A stretch of DNA of 64,000 bases from Bacillus sp. MM2020_4 (GCF_011250555.1 NZ_JAANMZ010000021.1:1-64000); one strand, 5' to 3'; counted from the first letter of the stretch, positions 7,767 to 16,842 are shown. Notes: generated by a model from the sequence alone, not told the origin. Made by a program: numbers and translations.

Positions 7767-9032
7767 TTACACAAGCATTTGAAACAACGTGCTATCGTTA
7801 TTTACTTCCCGATAAATAAATCCCTTTGCCTTAATCCGGTCTATTAATGGTAGATAGTCATCTTTATCTTTTAATTCGATACCAACCAATGCTGGACCTG
7901 TCTCTCGATTATTTTTTTTCGTATATTCAAAGTGGCTAATATCATCATTTGGTCCAAGTACATCAAAGAGAAATTCGCGTAATGCTCCTGGGCGCTGCGG
8001 AAATTGGACAATAAAATAATGCTGCAGGCCTTCATAAAGTTTGGAGCGCTCTTTAATTTCCTGCATCCGCCCGATATCATTGTTGCCGCCGCTGACGATA
8101 CAAACAACTGTTTTCCCTTTAATTTCATCTGAATATGTATCTAAGGCAGCAACGGAAAGGGCTCCAGTTGGTTCCACAACAATGGCATTTTCGTTATACA
8201 AGGACAAAAGCGTGGTACAAACCTTACCTTCCGGAACCACAATAATGTCATCGACGATTTCTTTGCAAATTTCAAACGTTTTGGATCCAACTGTTTTAAC
8301 TGCCGCGCCATCTACGAATGGGTCAATTTCTTTGAGGGAGGTAACCTCCCCTTTGAGTACTGATTCCTTCATTCCTGGTGCCCCTTGAGGTTCGACACCG
8401 ATTAATTGTGTGGTTGGGGAATAGTGTCTTAAGTAAGTTCCCACCCCCGCTAGCAAGCCACCGCCGCCGATTGCGGCAAAGAGATAATCAATTTTTTCAG
8501 GACAATCGTTGAGCAATTCGACTGCCACCGTTCCTTGACCGGCAATCACATCGAAATCATCGAAGGGATGAATAAAGGTACGACTTTCAGCCTGGCTACA
8601 CTCCATGGCTTTTTCATATGCATCATCGAAGGTATCTCCAGTTAACACAATTTCAACACTGTCTTTACCCCAAAATTTTACTTGGTTCACTTTTTGCTTT
8701 GGTGTTGTACTTGGCATATAGATTTTGCCATGAATGTTTAAAAGGTGACAAGAATAGGCCACTCCTTGAGCGTGATTGCCAGCACTTGCACAGATAATAC
8801 CGTTTTGAAGTTCATCCTCATTAAGCTTTTTGATACGGTTATAGGCCCCGCGAATCTTAAACGAACGGACACTTTGCAAATCCTCTCTTTTTAAATATAC
8901 ATGACAATCATATCGTTCTGACAGCAGATGATTGTACTGCAGCGGGGTTGGGGAAATTTCATCCTTAATATTATGGCTGGCAAGGATAATATCTTCGACA
9001 CTAAACGTTTTCTTTTCGACTTGTTGACTCAT
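7767..9032 (-). CDS. ilvA: threonine ammonia-lyase (threonine dehydratase), biosynthetic
   Basis: A 421-residue fold-type II PLP enzyme that converts threonine to 2-oxobutanoate and ammonia, the first step of isoleucine synthesis. The PLP lysine is in RSFKIRGAYN (K59), and the phosphate-binding loop is GGGGLLAG near 188-195. Residues from about 330 onward form one ACT-like regulatory domain (HYFIVQFPQRPGALREFL), the short form usual in Bacillus. GGAGGAG precedes the ATG. It is transcribed alone from a T-box-controlled leader that reads as isoleucine specific, which fits end-product control. Terminator at 7728-7763. Confidence 0.95.
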   Translation of the reverse strand: MSQQVEKKTFSVEDIILASHNIKDEISPTPLQYNHLLSERYDCHVYLKREDLQSVRSFKIRGAYNRIKKLNEDELQNGIICASAGNHAQGVAYSCHLLNIHGKIYMPSTTPKQKVNQVKFWGKDSVEIVLTGDTFDDAYEKAMECSQAESRTFIHPFDDFDVIAGQGTVAVELLNDCPEKIDYLFAAIGGGGLLAGVGTYLRHYSPTTQLIGVEPQGAPGMKESVLKGEVTSLKEIDPFVDGAAVKTVGSKTFEICKEIVDDIIVVPEGKVCTTLLSLYNENAIVVEPTGALSVAALDTYSDEIKGKTVVCIVSGGNNDIGRMQEIKERSKLYEGLQHYFIVQFPQRPGALREFLFDVLGPNDDISHFEYTKKNNRETGPALVGIELKDKDDYLPLIDRIKAKGFIYREVNNDSTLFQMLV

Positions 9033-9112
9033 GTTAAAACTCCTCCTCTGTATTTCCTACTGTGCATGTAAAATGGTTTTGGTCTTGGTAAATGAATTTG
9101 CATTTTTAAACA

Positions 9113-9391
9113 ACAAAAAACCCGTCCCTAATGGAATAGGGACGAGTTAGCTCGCGATACCACCCTACTTCCGCAATTGTACTATTGAAACTGCGGCTCT
9201 CGATCAACGTACCATTTAGGTACGGGTTCCATTGTAACGGTGGACATTCCGGTACAGCTTACTTTTACCGTTCAGCTATACATCTCAGAGATGATTTTCA
9301 GATAAGCCCGTCATCGACTCCCACCAACCGTCGATTCTCTGCTGGACAAGGCAATACCCTACTCTTCTCGTCATTGATTCATATCTAATTT
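9113..9391 (-). promoter_or_regulatory. T-box riboswitch leader of ilvA (isoleucine)
   Basis: On the minus strand the conserved T-box AGGGTGGTATCGCG lies at 9166-9153. It is followed by a terminator whose stem is GTCCCTA...TAGGGAC (9146-9121) and a T-run at 9120-9114. Stem I marks are present: GACGAGAAGAGTA near 9370 and GGTTGGTGGGAG near 9325. The expected specifier loop reads GAAAATCATC, so the specifier codon would be AUC (complement of 9293-9295), meaning tRNA-Ile. Uncharged tRNA-Ile would favour antitermination and ilvA expression. Confidence 0.93.
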
Positions 9392-9397
9392 TAGATA

Positions 9398-9426
9398 AGA
9401 TTACCATCGAAAATATACCCTGTCAA
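9398..9426 (-). promoter_or_regulatory. sigma-A promoter of the ilvA leader
   Basis: The minus strand reads TTGACA (9426-9421), 17 bases, then TAATCT (9403-9398), placing the transcript start about 15 bases before the first T-box stem-I element. This is the expected geometry. Confidence 0.75.
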
Positions 9427-9460
9427 TGTATTTTGACTATTTTAACTATTTTGTCAATTA

Positions 9461-9474
9461 ATAAAGCGCTTTCA
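9461..9474. promoter_or_regulatory. cre-like site upstream of the ilvA promoter
   Basis: On the minus strand, TGAAAGCGCTTTAT matches the CcpA consensus TGWAANCGNTNWCA at all but the last two fixed positions. It sits about 35 bases upstream of the -35 box of ilvA and about 110 bases upstream of the divergent gene at 9582. It may be a chance match. Confidence 0.3.
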
Positions 9475-9581
9475 TTTTTCACATTCTGTTTAGTGCCGTC
9501 TTTATAGTATTTAGTGACCTAAATGATATAATTTTAAAAGGAGATAAATAATTCTGACAACTAAAAAGGAGAGGTTTTGAA

Positions 9582-10094
9582 ATGAAGATTCCTTACAAGG
9601 GGAAATCCCCCGCCATTCATGATTCAGTATTTGTTGCACCAGGTGCATATCTGGTTGGCGATGTCCGGATTGGCAAAGAATCAACCGTATGGTTTAATGC
9701 CGTATTACGTGCAGACGACGGTCCGATTATCATCGGTGAACGATGCAGTATCCAAGATAACTCGACCATTCATCTATACGAAGGATTTCCAGTGGTAATT
9801 GAAGATGATGTAACCATTGGCCATAATGTTATTTTGCACGGGTGCAAAGTAGGAAAGAAATCCATCATTGGCATGGGGTCCACGCTTCTTGACGATGTGG
9901 AGGTTGGTGAGGAATGCATTATTGGTGCGAATACGCTACTTGCAGGTGGAATTAAGATACCCCCTCGCTCCCTTGTACTTGGTTCACCAGGAAAAGTGGT
10001 CCGCGAGCTTTCAGAGAAAGATTTACAGATGCTGCAAATGTCTAGTGAGCACTACGTCCAAAAAGGGAAAGAATTTAGAGAGATTCTTAACTAG
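9582..10094 (+). CDS. ytoA: gamma-carbonic anhydrase family protein (YtoA-like)
   Basis: A 170-residue left-handed beta-helix protein built from hexapeptide repeats (VRIGKEST, CSIQDNSTIH, VTIGHNVILHG, VGEECIIGA, IKIPPRSLVLG). Histidines in STIHLYEG and in GHNVILHGC occupy the positions of the metal ligands of gamma-class carbonic anhydrases. It should form a trimer. Family members are zinc or iron enzymes hydrating CO2, but many bacterial versions have no proven activity. AAAGGAGAGG precedes the ATG. It is a single gene divergent from ilvA. Confidence 0.88.
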   Translation: MKIPYKGKSPAIHDSVFVAPGAYLVGDVRIGKESTVWFNAVLRADDGPIIIGERCSIQDNSTIHLYEGFPVVIEDDVTIGHNVILHGCKVGKKSIIGMGSTLLDDVEVGEECIIGANTLLAGGIKIPPRSLVLGSPGKVVRELSEKDLQMLQMSSEHYVQKGKEFREILN

Positions 10095-10243
10095 TTAGCT
10101 AAACCAACTATATTAATCGAAAATTGATATTATTGTGACCGTCGACGCATAGTTTTTCTACATATGGTCACACATATCTTTTATCGGTTTTAGCCAAAAA
10201 CCTTATGTCTTGTCTCCGCAAATTGTACGGATACTAAAGCAAA

Positions 10244-10275
10244 GAAAAGACCGAACGCACGTCCGGTCTTTTTCT
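10244..10275. terminator. terminator between ytoA and the MFS gene
   Basis: The stem AAAGACCG / CGGTCTTT with a loop of about 10 bases and T-rich flanks on both sides lies between convergent genes ending at 10094 and 10280. Confidence 0.75.
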
Positions 10276-10279
10276 TAAT

Positions 10280-11611
10280 CTATGAATGGCTTTTACTTAA
10301 TTCACCGGTCTTAGCAGGAATGAGAAAACTCAACACAACCGTGATCAAACTCAAGCACAAGGCATAAAGGAATACGTTTTTCATACCAACGGAAATGGTT
10401 ACTGCCTGATTAATAAGCAAACCCATGATGGTTACACCAATTGACGTTCCAATATTTCTTAAAAAGATCTGCAGTGATGTAGACATCCCCTTGATATGGG
10501 GTTCGGCAAATTCTTGAGAAGCAATCGTGCCTACCGCAAACAGCAAACCGAAGGAAACACCTTGGATTGTTAAAATCAAAAACAATCCCATGTAAGAAAT
10601 ATCCTGAATGAATAAATAAAGCGCTAATCCCGAAATGGTCGTAATAAAACTGCCGATAATAAATAATATTTTGTAACCAAAGCGGAGGATCCAATTCCCT
10701 GCCGGTGTACTACCAAACATCCAGCCGAGCGCAATACTTAATAGAATCAGGCCACTTTTATAAATACTCATGTCTCGACCTTCTTGTAAAAACAAGGGAA
10801 TGAAATTCGAAGTACCGAAAAACGATAAACAATAAAACAACATGAACAAATTCGTCATGAGGATTCCTCTATTTTTAAACAATGACACAGGGAGAAACGG
10901 TTCTGTTTCTTTCCTTTCAACTAATAGGAATACAATCAATCCGATGATTCCAATCAGGATGTACCAAATACCATGACTCACATTGGTAGCCAATAATAAA
11001 AGGGTAATCGAAAATCCAAAAAGGAAGAACCCTTTATAATCGATATGAGTCTTTTTAAATACTGTTTTTTCTTTATAAGGAAGTAGACACAGCACTGTGG
11101 CAATACCAATAGGGATATTGATAAAGAAAATCCATCTCCATGTCAAGGTCTCAACGAAGAAGGAACCCAAAACAGGCCCTACAATAGAGGAAATAGCCCA
11201 AATGGTACTAAATACCGCCTGGATCTTGCCACGCTTTTCAATTGTAAATAAATCTCCAACGATTATCATAGAGAGTGGAACCATTCCGCCGGCGCCAAGC
11301 CCTTGAATCCCTCTATACACAATCAGCATCTCCATGGAATTCGCGATTCCACACAGGATCGAGCCAAACGTAAACAGACCAACCGAGATCATTAACAGCT
11401 TTTTCCGCCCATACATATCTGATAGTTTACCGTAAAGTGGTACAGTAACAGTACTCGCTAACATATAAACGACAAAGATCCAAGCAAACAATTCCATGCC
11501 GCCGAGTTGTTTGACAATCGTTGGACTTGCTGTCTGCATTATATTGGCATCTAACGCCGAAATAAGGGTTGTAATCACAAGCCCCCAAAATACATATCTA
11601 TTTTTCCCCAT
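10280..11611 (-). CDS. MFS drug transporter, EmrB/QacA-like
   Basis: A 443-residue major facilitator protein. The N-terminal half has ALDANIMQTASPTI (the EmrB/QacA LDxTIV-like motif), the motif-A loop GKLSDMYGRKK, and RGIQGLGAGGM with GPVLGSFF (motif C). The first 200 residues clearly follow the drug:H+ antiporter-2 family, though the protein is shorter than the usual 14-helix members. It is a probable multidrug or metabolite exporter. The ATG at 11611 has GGAGG five bases upstream; the longer frame adds four residues. It is monocistronic, ending in the terminator shared with ytoA. Confidence 0.87.
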   Translation of the reverse strand: MGKNRYVFWGLVITTLISALDANIMQTASPTIVKQLGGMELFAWIFVVYMLASTVTVPLYGKLSDMYGRKKLLMISVGLFTFGSILCGIANSMEMLIVYRGIQGLGAGGMVPLSMIIVGDLFTIEKRGKIQAVFSTIWAISSIVGPVLGSFFVETLTWRWIFFINIPIGIATVLCLLPYKEKTVFKKTHIDYKGFFLFGFSITLLLLATNVSHGIWYILIGIIGLIVFLLVERKETEPFLPVSLFKNRGILMTNLFMLFYCLSFFGTSNFIPLFLQEGRDMSIYKSGLILLSIALGWMFGSTPAGNWILRFGYKILFIIGSFITTISGLALYLFIQDISYMGLFLILTIQGVSFGLLFAVGTIASQEFAEPHIKGMSTSLQIFLRNIGTSIGVTIMGLLINQAVTISVGMKNVFLYALCLSLITVVLSFLIPAKTGELSKSHS

Positions 11612-11731
11612 ATGAACCTCCAATGTCCGATCATTGCTGAATAATTCCTTTTTTTTACAACCTCATTTTTACACTTCTATCATTATAGCAAAATTTATTT
11701 TCTTTTACCCAACTTTATGAAAAGAACCCGT

Positions 11732-11757
11732 AAAAAAAGGGCTGATCGATTTCAGCC
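11732..11757 (-). terminator. terminator of the alpha/beta hydrolase gene
   Basis: On the minus strand GGCTGA / TCAGCC is followed by CTTTTTTTA, just downstream of the stop at 11781. Confidence 0.75.
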
Positions 11758-11780
11758 GAGTTTAAACAAGTAAGAATAGC

Positions 11781-12665
11781 TTATTTTCCTTGGAGATCAA
11801 TGGATTGAAAAAAATTCCCGATTATTGTTATATATTCTTCTGGCTCCTCAATATACGGCATGTGTGCGCTGTTTTCGAATACATGGAATTTCGAATCCCG
11901 GGTCACGTCACTGTAGTATTGAGTTGTTTCTGGTGTTGCTTCGTCAAATCGCCCACACGTATATAGAACCGGGCAGGTAAGGTCCTTTAATTTCGATGTA
12001 CAGTCAAACTCCTTCAAATTGCCAAGAACGGTAAATTCCGATGGCCCCCACATGATAGTATAGATTTCAGCATTCCGGTACCCTGAAGGTCTTTGTTCTA
12101 GCCATTCCGGTTGCTTCTCCATTCTGTTTACAAAATGTTTTCCAAATACCTCAATCGCCGCTTCAAATTCTTTCGAATCGGTCGTTCCATTTTCTTCACA
12201 GCGTGTAATGGTTTCCTGTATTTCAAGTGGAAGTTTTTTTAGATTTCGCTTTTGATCCTGTTCCCATAAGGGGGCGCTAAGACAGGGGCTTGAAAAAATT
12301 ACACTTTTCACACCGCTTGGCTTTGTTAAGCAATAAGCAGCAGCAAGCGTTGTCCCCCAGGAATGACCTAGGATATGTAATTCACTAAGCTTCAGCGCTT
12401 GTCTTATTTGCGCTAATTCCTCTACAAAACGGTTGAGATGCCAAAGAGAGGTATCCGTTGGTCTGTCGGATTTTCCACAACCTAATTGATCATATAAGAT
12501 CACGGGACGATCTTTCGCAAGAGCTTTTAACCCTTGAAGCGAAAAAGAGGATGATCCCGGCCCGCCATGGAGAATAATGACTGGCGTGCCCCCACCCTTT
12601 TCATCGAAAACTTGATACCAAACCTTTCCACCTGTTACTTCTATATAACCTTCATTATTGTGCAT
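11781..12665 (-). CDS. proline iminopeptidase-type alpha/beta hydrolase
   Basis: A 294-residue alpha/beta hydrolase of the proline-specific peptidase (S33) group. The oxyanion region is LHGGPGSS near residue 33. The nucleophile elbow is GHSWGT (Ser near 106). The acid is in CGRFDEATPE and the catalytic His in NSAHMPYIEEPEEY near the end. Family members release N-terminal proline or other residues from short peptides. GGGGAG lies eight bases before the ATG. No signal peptide, so it is cytoplasmic. The next gene upstream starts only a little further on and could be co-transcribed. Confidence 0.85.
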   Translation of the reverse strand: MHNNEGYIEVTGGKVWYQVFDEKGGGTPVIILHGGPGSSSFSLQGLKALAKDRPVILYDQLGCGKSDRPTDTSLWHLNRFVEELAQIRQALKLSELHILGHSWGTTLAAAYCLTKPSGVKSVIFSSPCLSAPLWEQDQKRNLKKLPLEIQETITRCEENGTTDSKEFEAAIEVFGKHFVNRMEKQPEWLEQRPSGYRNAEIYTIMWGPSEFTVLGNLKEFDCTSKLKDLTCPVLYTCGRFDEATPETTQYYSDVTRDSKFHVFENSAHMPYIEEPEEYITIIGNFFQSIDLQGK

Positions 12666-12688
12666 ACTTTTTCTCCCCTAACCATTGC

Positions 12689-12979
12689 CTATTCCTTTTT
12701 ACGCCTATCCTTTCTTTTGCCCACCAACAGTCCAAGTAACCAGCCGATGCCCGCAAGTAGTGGGTAAAGAATCATGATCGCAATTCCCTTACTGCTATCT
12801 TCAAGGCTTACTAGGTAACTTAAACTAAAGCTAATGATAGCCCCGGTAAAATGTCCAAATCCCCCGTACATCTTGGCATACTGATTCGTTCTCCAACCAA
12901 TTATACCAAAAATTAGTCCAATTCCGACAAAAAGTACAAGCATGAATAAATCTTCAACAAAATAGATAAGCTGCTGCAA
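12689..12979 (-). CDS. small membrane protein, unrecognised
   Basis: About 96 residues with three predicted membrane helices (LFMLVLFVGIGLIFGIIGW, FTGAIISFSLSYLV, IMILYPLLAGIGWLLGLLVG) and a very basic tail KRKDRRKKE. I choose a TTG start at 12979 because GGAGG lies seven bases upstream; the frame stays open further upstream but without a ribosome site. It is 23 bases before the hydrolase gene and probably in the same transcript. No family recognised. Confidence 0.65.
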   Translation of the reverse strand: MQQLIYFVEDLFMLVLFVGIGLIFGIIGWRTNQYAKMYGGFGHFTGAIISFSLSYLVSLEDSSKGIAIMILYPLLAGIGWLLGLLVGKRKDRRKKE

Positions 12980-13120
12980 CGATGTTCCTCCGAACCTGAA
13001 AAATTTGTCACATAATTGTATTCTATGAATTTTTCCAATTTCCTTTGAATGGGCGAGAAAAAATATCAGGCATAGTGTATCGTTCCTTGGTTTAACCCTC
13101 TTACAGCTTTTCAAAAAACA

Positions 13121-13158
13121 AAAGACCTGCCCCAAGTGTCAAACACTTGGTCAGGTCT
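13121..13158 (-). terminator. terminator of the glycerate operon
   Basis: The hairpin GACCTGCCCCAAGTGT / ACACTTGGTCAGGTC (one mismatched position) lies just past the glycerate kinase stop, with TTTTGTTTTTT on the minus strand. Confidence 0.85.
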
Positions 13159-13164
13159 CCTACA

Positions 13165-14298
13165 TTATCGCTGCATCTTCCAAACCGCGGCAAGATTAGC
13201 AGCAGTCCGTTCTACATATACCGCAGCATTCTTAAGGGCATCTTCTAGTAAAACAACTCCCGGTACGATACTAAAAACGGCATCGATTCCGTAGTCGTGG
13301 ACAACAGTGGAGTCATCAGCCATATTTCCCGCAAGCGCCACAACAGGAACACCAAACCTTTTTGCTGTTTTGGCTACCCCAATCGGCGTTTTTCCAAAGA
13401 TCGTTTGGCCATCAATCTTACCTTCCCCGGTAATCACCAAATCAGCATCCTGGACTAGGTGGGAAAGTCCTGTTGCCTCAATGACAATTTCAACGCCGCG
13501 CTTTAGCTCTGCAGGTAAAAATGCAAGTAAGCCGCCACCAAGACCGCCGGCAGCACCGGCACCAGATACATCGTTTATCTTTTTCCCAAGGTCCTGTTCA
13601 ATAATAGCGGCAAAATGGGCAAGATTTAGGTCCAATTGCTCGACCATTTCTGGTGTTGCCCCTTTTTGCGGTCCAAAAATAGCGGAAGCTCCTCTATCAC
13701 CTGTTAGCGGGTTATCGACATCACAGGCCACGTCCATTTTTATACCCTGTAAGCGGGGATCCACATTAGCAAGATTGATAGAAGCTACATCACCAAGTGA
13801 CCCGCCTCCTTCCCCAATATCATGCCCAGCAAGATCGAGGAAACGAACCCCTAGGGCTTTCGCCATCCCCGCTCCGCCATCATTTGTTGCGCTTCCACCG
13901 ATTCCAATAATAATGTGAGTAACGCCTAAATCAAGAGCTGCAGCAATTAATTCCCCTGTCCCACGTGTCGAGGTAATCAATGGGTTTCGTTTTTCCACAG
14001 GGACAAGATGTAGGCCTGAAGCGGCAGCCATTTCAATGACAGCAGTCGTCTTATTACCAAGAACTCCGAAAAAGGCATCTACAGGTTCACCAAGAGGACC
14101 CGTTACCTTTTTATAAATAATTTCCCCACCCGTGGCATCCACTAGGGCCTGAACCGTCCCTTCGCCGCCATCAGCCATCGGAATTCTCACAAAATCCGCA
14201 TCAGGGATTTGACGCTTAAAGCCTTTTTCAATAGCATCAGCGACTTCAAGGGCGGACAAACTCTCCTTAAATGAATCAGGTGCAATAACAATTTTCAT
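13165..14298 (-). CDS. glxK: glycerate kinase
   Basis: A 377-residue GarK/GlxK-type glycerate kinase, which phosphorylates D-glycerate with ATP to phosphoglycerate. Characteristic blocks are IAPDSFKESLSA at the N-terminus, ADGGEGT near 43, the IGIGGSATNDGGAGMA loop near 131-146, and VITGEGKIDGQT near 283. GGAGAG precedes the ATG. It lies 40 bases downstream of the GntP permease gene and shares its terminator. With the CdaR regulator further upstream the three genes form a glycerate / sugar-acid utilisation unit. Confidence 0.93.
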   Translation of the reverse strand: MKIVIAPDSFKESLSALEVADAIEKGFKRQIPDADFVRIPMADGGEGTVQALVDATGGEIIYKKVTGPLGEPVDAFFGVLGNKTTAVIEMAAASGLHLVPVEKRNPLITSTRGTGELIAAALDLGVTHIIIGIGGSATNDGGAGMAKALGVRFLDLAGHDIGEGGGSLGDVASINLANVDPRLQGIKMDVACDVDNPLTGDRGASAIFGPQKGATPEMVEQLDLNLAHFAAIIEQDLGKKINDVSGAGAAGGLGGGLLAFLPAELKRGVEIVIEATGLSHLVQDADLVITGEGKIDGQTIFGKTPIGVAKTAKRFGVPVVALAGNMADDSTVVHDYGIDAVFSIVPGVVLLEDALKNAAVYVERTAANLAAVWKMQR

Positions 14299-14338
14299 CC
14301 TATTTCTCTCCTATCTATGTCAATATTGCACGGATGAA

Positions 14339-15613
14339 CTATCCAAAAAAGTGAAACACACCATAAATCAATGTTGAAAGGATGGCCATCGTTAAACCAA
14401 CGAGTGTCTCGTATGGAATGACTTTTAAGCGTTCTTTGATATCCATATTGACACTTCCACCAGTTGCATGGAAAAAGCTTCCGTGTGGCAGATGGTCTAA
14501 AACGGTTGCCCCTGCATGAATCATTGCTGCACCAGCGATAGCCGACACACCCATACCTAGAATAGTCCCGCTAAATACCTGACTCGCTACAGCTGTACCG
14601 GCAGTGGTTGAAGCCGTTGCAGCCGACATAAAAATACCTGATACCGGTGCAAGGACGTATCCAGGAAGACCGAGTACATTTAACCCTTCAATCAATAAGT
14701 CTTTCAATCCTGAATTCGCAATAATCCCTGCGAGTGTACCTGTTCCAAGTAGCATGATGGCTACGCCTGACATTTTGCCAAGGCCAGAAACAGCATACTC
14801 ATTCACTTTTCTACCTCGACCCATTACCAATGCCCCGACAATCCCGCCAACTGGAAGGGCAATCATGGGGTCAATGCTAATATCAAATAAGGGCCTTAAG
14901 GCTAATAAAATGATTGTCACTAGTGGGGCAACAATGGCTGGGAGAAATAATGGAAGCTTTCCGCCATTGTGTGTCTGCACTTCAAAATCTTTTATACTGG
15001 AACCTTTATTAATAAGTTTTTTTGCAATGAGATACGTTACCACAAGTCCGAAAAGGGCAGGAATAATTCCGGCAGCCATAATAGAGGTAAGTGGAACTTT
15101 AAAAGCATCAGATGCCGCAATGGCATTGGGATTTGGTGATATGATATTCCCTGCCTTACCGCCGCCTATCATGGCGAACAAGATCGCCGTTTTAGAAATT
15201 CCGGCTCTTCGGGCAATGGCAAGTGCAATTGGCGATACTGTGATAACAGCAACATCGATAAAAACTCCGACCGCCGTTAAAATCATCGTAGCGACCGCTA
15301 AAGCAAGAAGTGCTCTCGTTTCACCAAGTTTTTTTACAATCGTTTCAGCGATGACGGCAGCAGCACCCGATTCAATCAGGACCCCGGCGAGTATACCCGC
15401 TGCAAGAATCCGAAGCACGGCCGGAATGATGCCTTTCGCCCCTTCCATCATTAACGTTACCGTGTTAGTGATGTCAACTCCGCCAATGAGTCCGCCGATC
15501 AATGCTCCGGCAATCATCCCGTAGGCAGGAGACACCTTTTTCAAAATTAAAATAATGGCAATGACAAGTGCACAAATGGCACCTAAAGCGCTTACTTGAA
15601 TATGAGCATCCAT
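14339..15613 (-). CDS. GntP-family permease (gluconate/glycerate type)
   Basis: A 424-residue integral membrane protein of the GntP family with about 12 hydrophobic segments. Family-like stretches are VSPAYGMIAGALIGGLIGG, the GGGKAGNIISPNPNAIAAS loop near 168, and AATASTTAGTAVAS near 332 followed by GATVLDHLPHGSFFHATGG. GntP proteins are H+ symporters of gluconate and related sugar acids; directly before glycerate kinase, glycerate is the likely cargo (inference). The start has GGAGGA upstream. A cre-like site at 15648-15661 lies about 35 bases before the start codon. Confidence 0.9.
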   Translation of the reverse strand: MDAHIQVSALGAICALVIAIILILKKVSPAYGMIAGALIGGLIGGVDITNTVTLMMEGAKGIIPAVLRILAAGILAGVLIESGAAAVIAETIVKKLGETRALLALAVATMILTAVGVFIDVAVITVSPIALAIARRAGISKTAILFAMIGGGKAGNIISPNPNAIAASDAFKVPLTSIMAAGIIPALFGLVVTYLIAKKLINKGSSIKDFEVQTHNGGKLPLFLPAIVAPLVTIILLALRPLFDISIDPMIALPVGGIVGALVMGRGRKVNEYAVSGLGKMSGVAIMLLGTGTLAGIIANSGLKDLLIEGLNVLGLPGYVLAPVSGIFMSAATASTTAGTAVASQVFSGTILGMGVSAIAGAAMIHAGATVLDHLPHGSFFHATGGSVNMDIKERLKVIPYETLVGLTMAILSTLIYGVFHFFG

Positions 15614-15647
15614 GATGATTTCCTCCTTATCTCGTCTGTATGTCCAT

Positions 15648-15661
15648 TGTAAGCGTTACCT
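15648..15661. promoter_or_regulatory. cre-like site upstream of the gntP-glxK pair
   Basis: TGTAAGCGTTACCT matches the CcpA consensus TGWAANCGNTNWCA except at two positions near the end. Catabolite repression of sugar-acid uptake genes is common in bacilli, so the position makes sense. Confidence 0.45.
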
Positions 15662-15691
15662 AAGGCGGTTTCATTAGCCAAGCGATCAAAA

Positions 15692-15718
15692 AAAAGACCC
15701 AGATAGTGCAGGTCTTTT
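15692..15718 (-). terminator. terminator of the cdaR-type gene
   Basis: The stem AAAAGACC / GGTCTTTT lies 15 bases after the regulator stop, with T8 on the minus strand. It separates the regulator from the gntP-glxK transcript. Confidence 0.8.
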
Positions 15719-15732
15719 GTGCAAATGCACAA

Positions 15733-16842
15733 TTACATGATTTGTTCTAATATGACTGACAAATAAAGCTCTAGCAAATCCTTTACTTTCCGTGGATCTT
15801 TACCTGTTACATCCATAATCCGGTCCAAACGATATCTGAGGGTGTTCCGGTGGATAAATAATTTTCCTGTAATCGTATGGATGTCACCATTTTCCTCGAC
15901 ATATGCGAGGAGAGTTTCTACCAATTCCCCTTTTTTATCAACCTTTTTTAATTGGTGGTAATAGTCGGCTAACTCCCCGCCCATGCCCAGTTTATTTGCC
16001 TTAGCAAGAAAGACAGGAATTTTATATTCTTCAAAAAGATAAATCATTTTCTGTGGATCAAGCCTACGTCCGACGGCGGAAGTCAAGATGGCTTCTTGAT
16101 AAGAATCGGCTAATCCCTTCAGAGTTGGACGATAGCTGCCAACACTAATTTTACTGCGTCCACCTTCTTTTGTTTCCAAAAACCCAACTACATGTTCCAA
16201 TTCCCTTTGGATATTCGCTGAATTCTTCTCATTTACTTTTTTAAGTAAAACAAGATAATCAGGCTGCATCATATATAGGTCTTCCTTCTGAAGCCGATCG
16301 CGGATAGTTTTGAAAATGGCGGGGCGGTCTTCTACTGTCACAATGATGGCTATCCGAGGAATGTCTAAATCAATCCCCAGTCGTTTCACTCTTTCAAAAT
16401 AATGAGCATCGAGATTTTCAGGGTCATGCAACAGCTGGCTGATGAGTTCCTCCTTTAACCTTTCATCCCACTGCATTTCATCGAGTAAGACCGCTTGCTG
16501 TAAAATCATTTCCGCTGCCATTTTTACGAGCTCCCCATAGCTTCGAATCTCTTCAGGAACGCCAGTAATTCCAATTACTCCCACGATTTGATCATGAAAC
16601 TTAATGGGAAGATTGATCCCAGCCTTTACACCGTGGAGTTTTTCCGCTTCGCTACTCTCGATTTCAAATCCAGATTGATTCTCAATAACCCTTATTGCCC
16701 CTTCATGAATAGAATCAATCCGGCTTTTGTCACCGGAGCCAATAATGACCCCCTTATCATTCATCACATTTATATTTCGATTTATGATCTTCATTGTTCT
16801 ATTAACGATTTCCTGGGCCAGGGTTTGATCTAAAAATTTCAT
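15733..16842 (-). CDS. CdaR-family sugar-diacid/glycerate regulator
   Basis: A 369-residue regulator. Residues 1-135 form the putative sugar-diacid recognition domain (LDQTLAQEIVNRTM, NINVMNDKGVIIGSGD, GINLPIKFHDQIVGVIGITG). The C-terminus has the PucR/CdaR helix-turn-helix (TGKLFIHRNTLRYRLDRI...TGKDPR near 325-355). CdaR activates glycerate, galactarate and glucarate genes in E. coli. Here it sits directly upstream of GntP and glycerate kinase and is their likely activator, with glycerate as the probable inducer. I choose the ATG at 16842 with AAGGAGG five bases upstream; the longer frame adds 12 residues that contain that site. Confidence 0.9.
   Translation of the reverse strand: MKFLDQTLAQEIVNRTMKIINRNINVMNDKGVIIGSGDKSRIDSIHEGAIRVIENQSGFEIESSEAEKLHGVKAGINLPIKFHDQIVGVIGITGVPEEIRSYGELVKMAAEMILQQAVLLDEMQWDERLKEELISQLLHDPENLDAHYFERVKRLGIDLDIPRIAIIVTVEDRPAIFKTIRDRLQKEDLYMMQPDYLVLLKKVNEKNSANIQRELEHVVGFLETKEGGRSKISVGSYRPTLKGLADSYQEAILTSAVGRRLDPQKMIYLFEEYKIPVFLAKANKLGMGGELADYYHQLKKVDKKGELVETLLAYVEENGDIHTITGKLFIHRNTLRYRLDRIMDVTGKDPRKVKDLLELYLSVILEQIM

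Noticed and set aside
13307-13918. 203-residue open frame antisense to glycerate kinase
   Set aside because: The Pro/Ala/Ser-rich composition is that of the reverse complement of a Gly-rich enzyme gene; no ribosome site.
14604-15524. 306-residue open frame antisense to the GntP permease gene
   Set aside because: It mirrors a highly conserved membrane protein, has no ribosome site and no recognisable fold.
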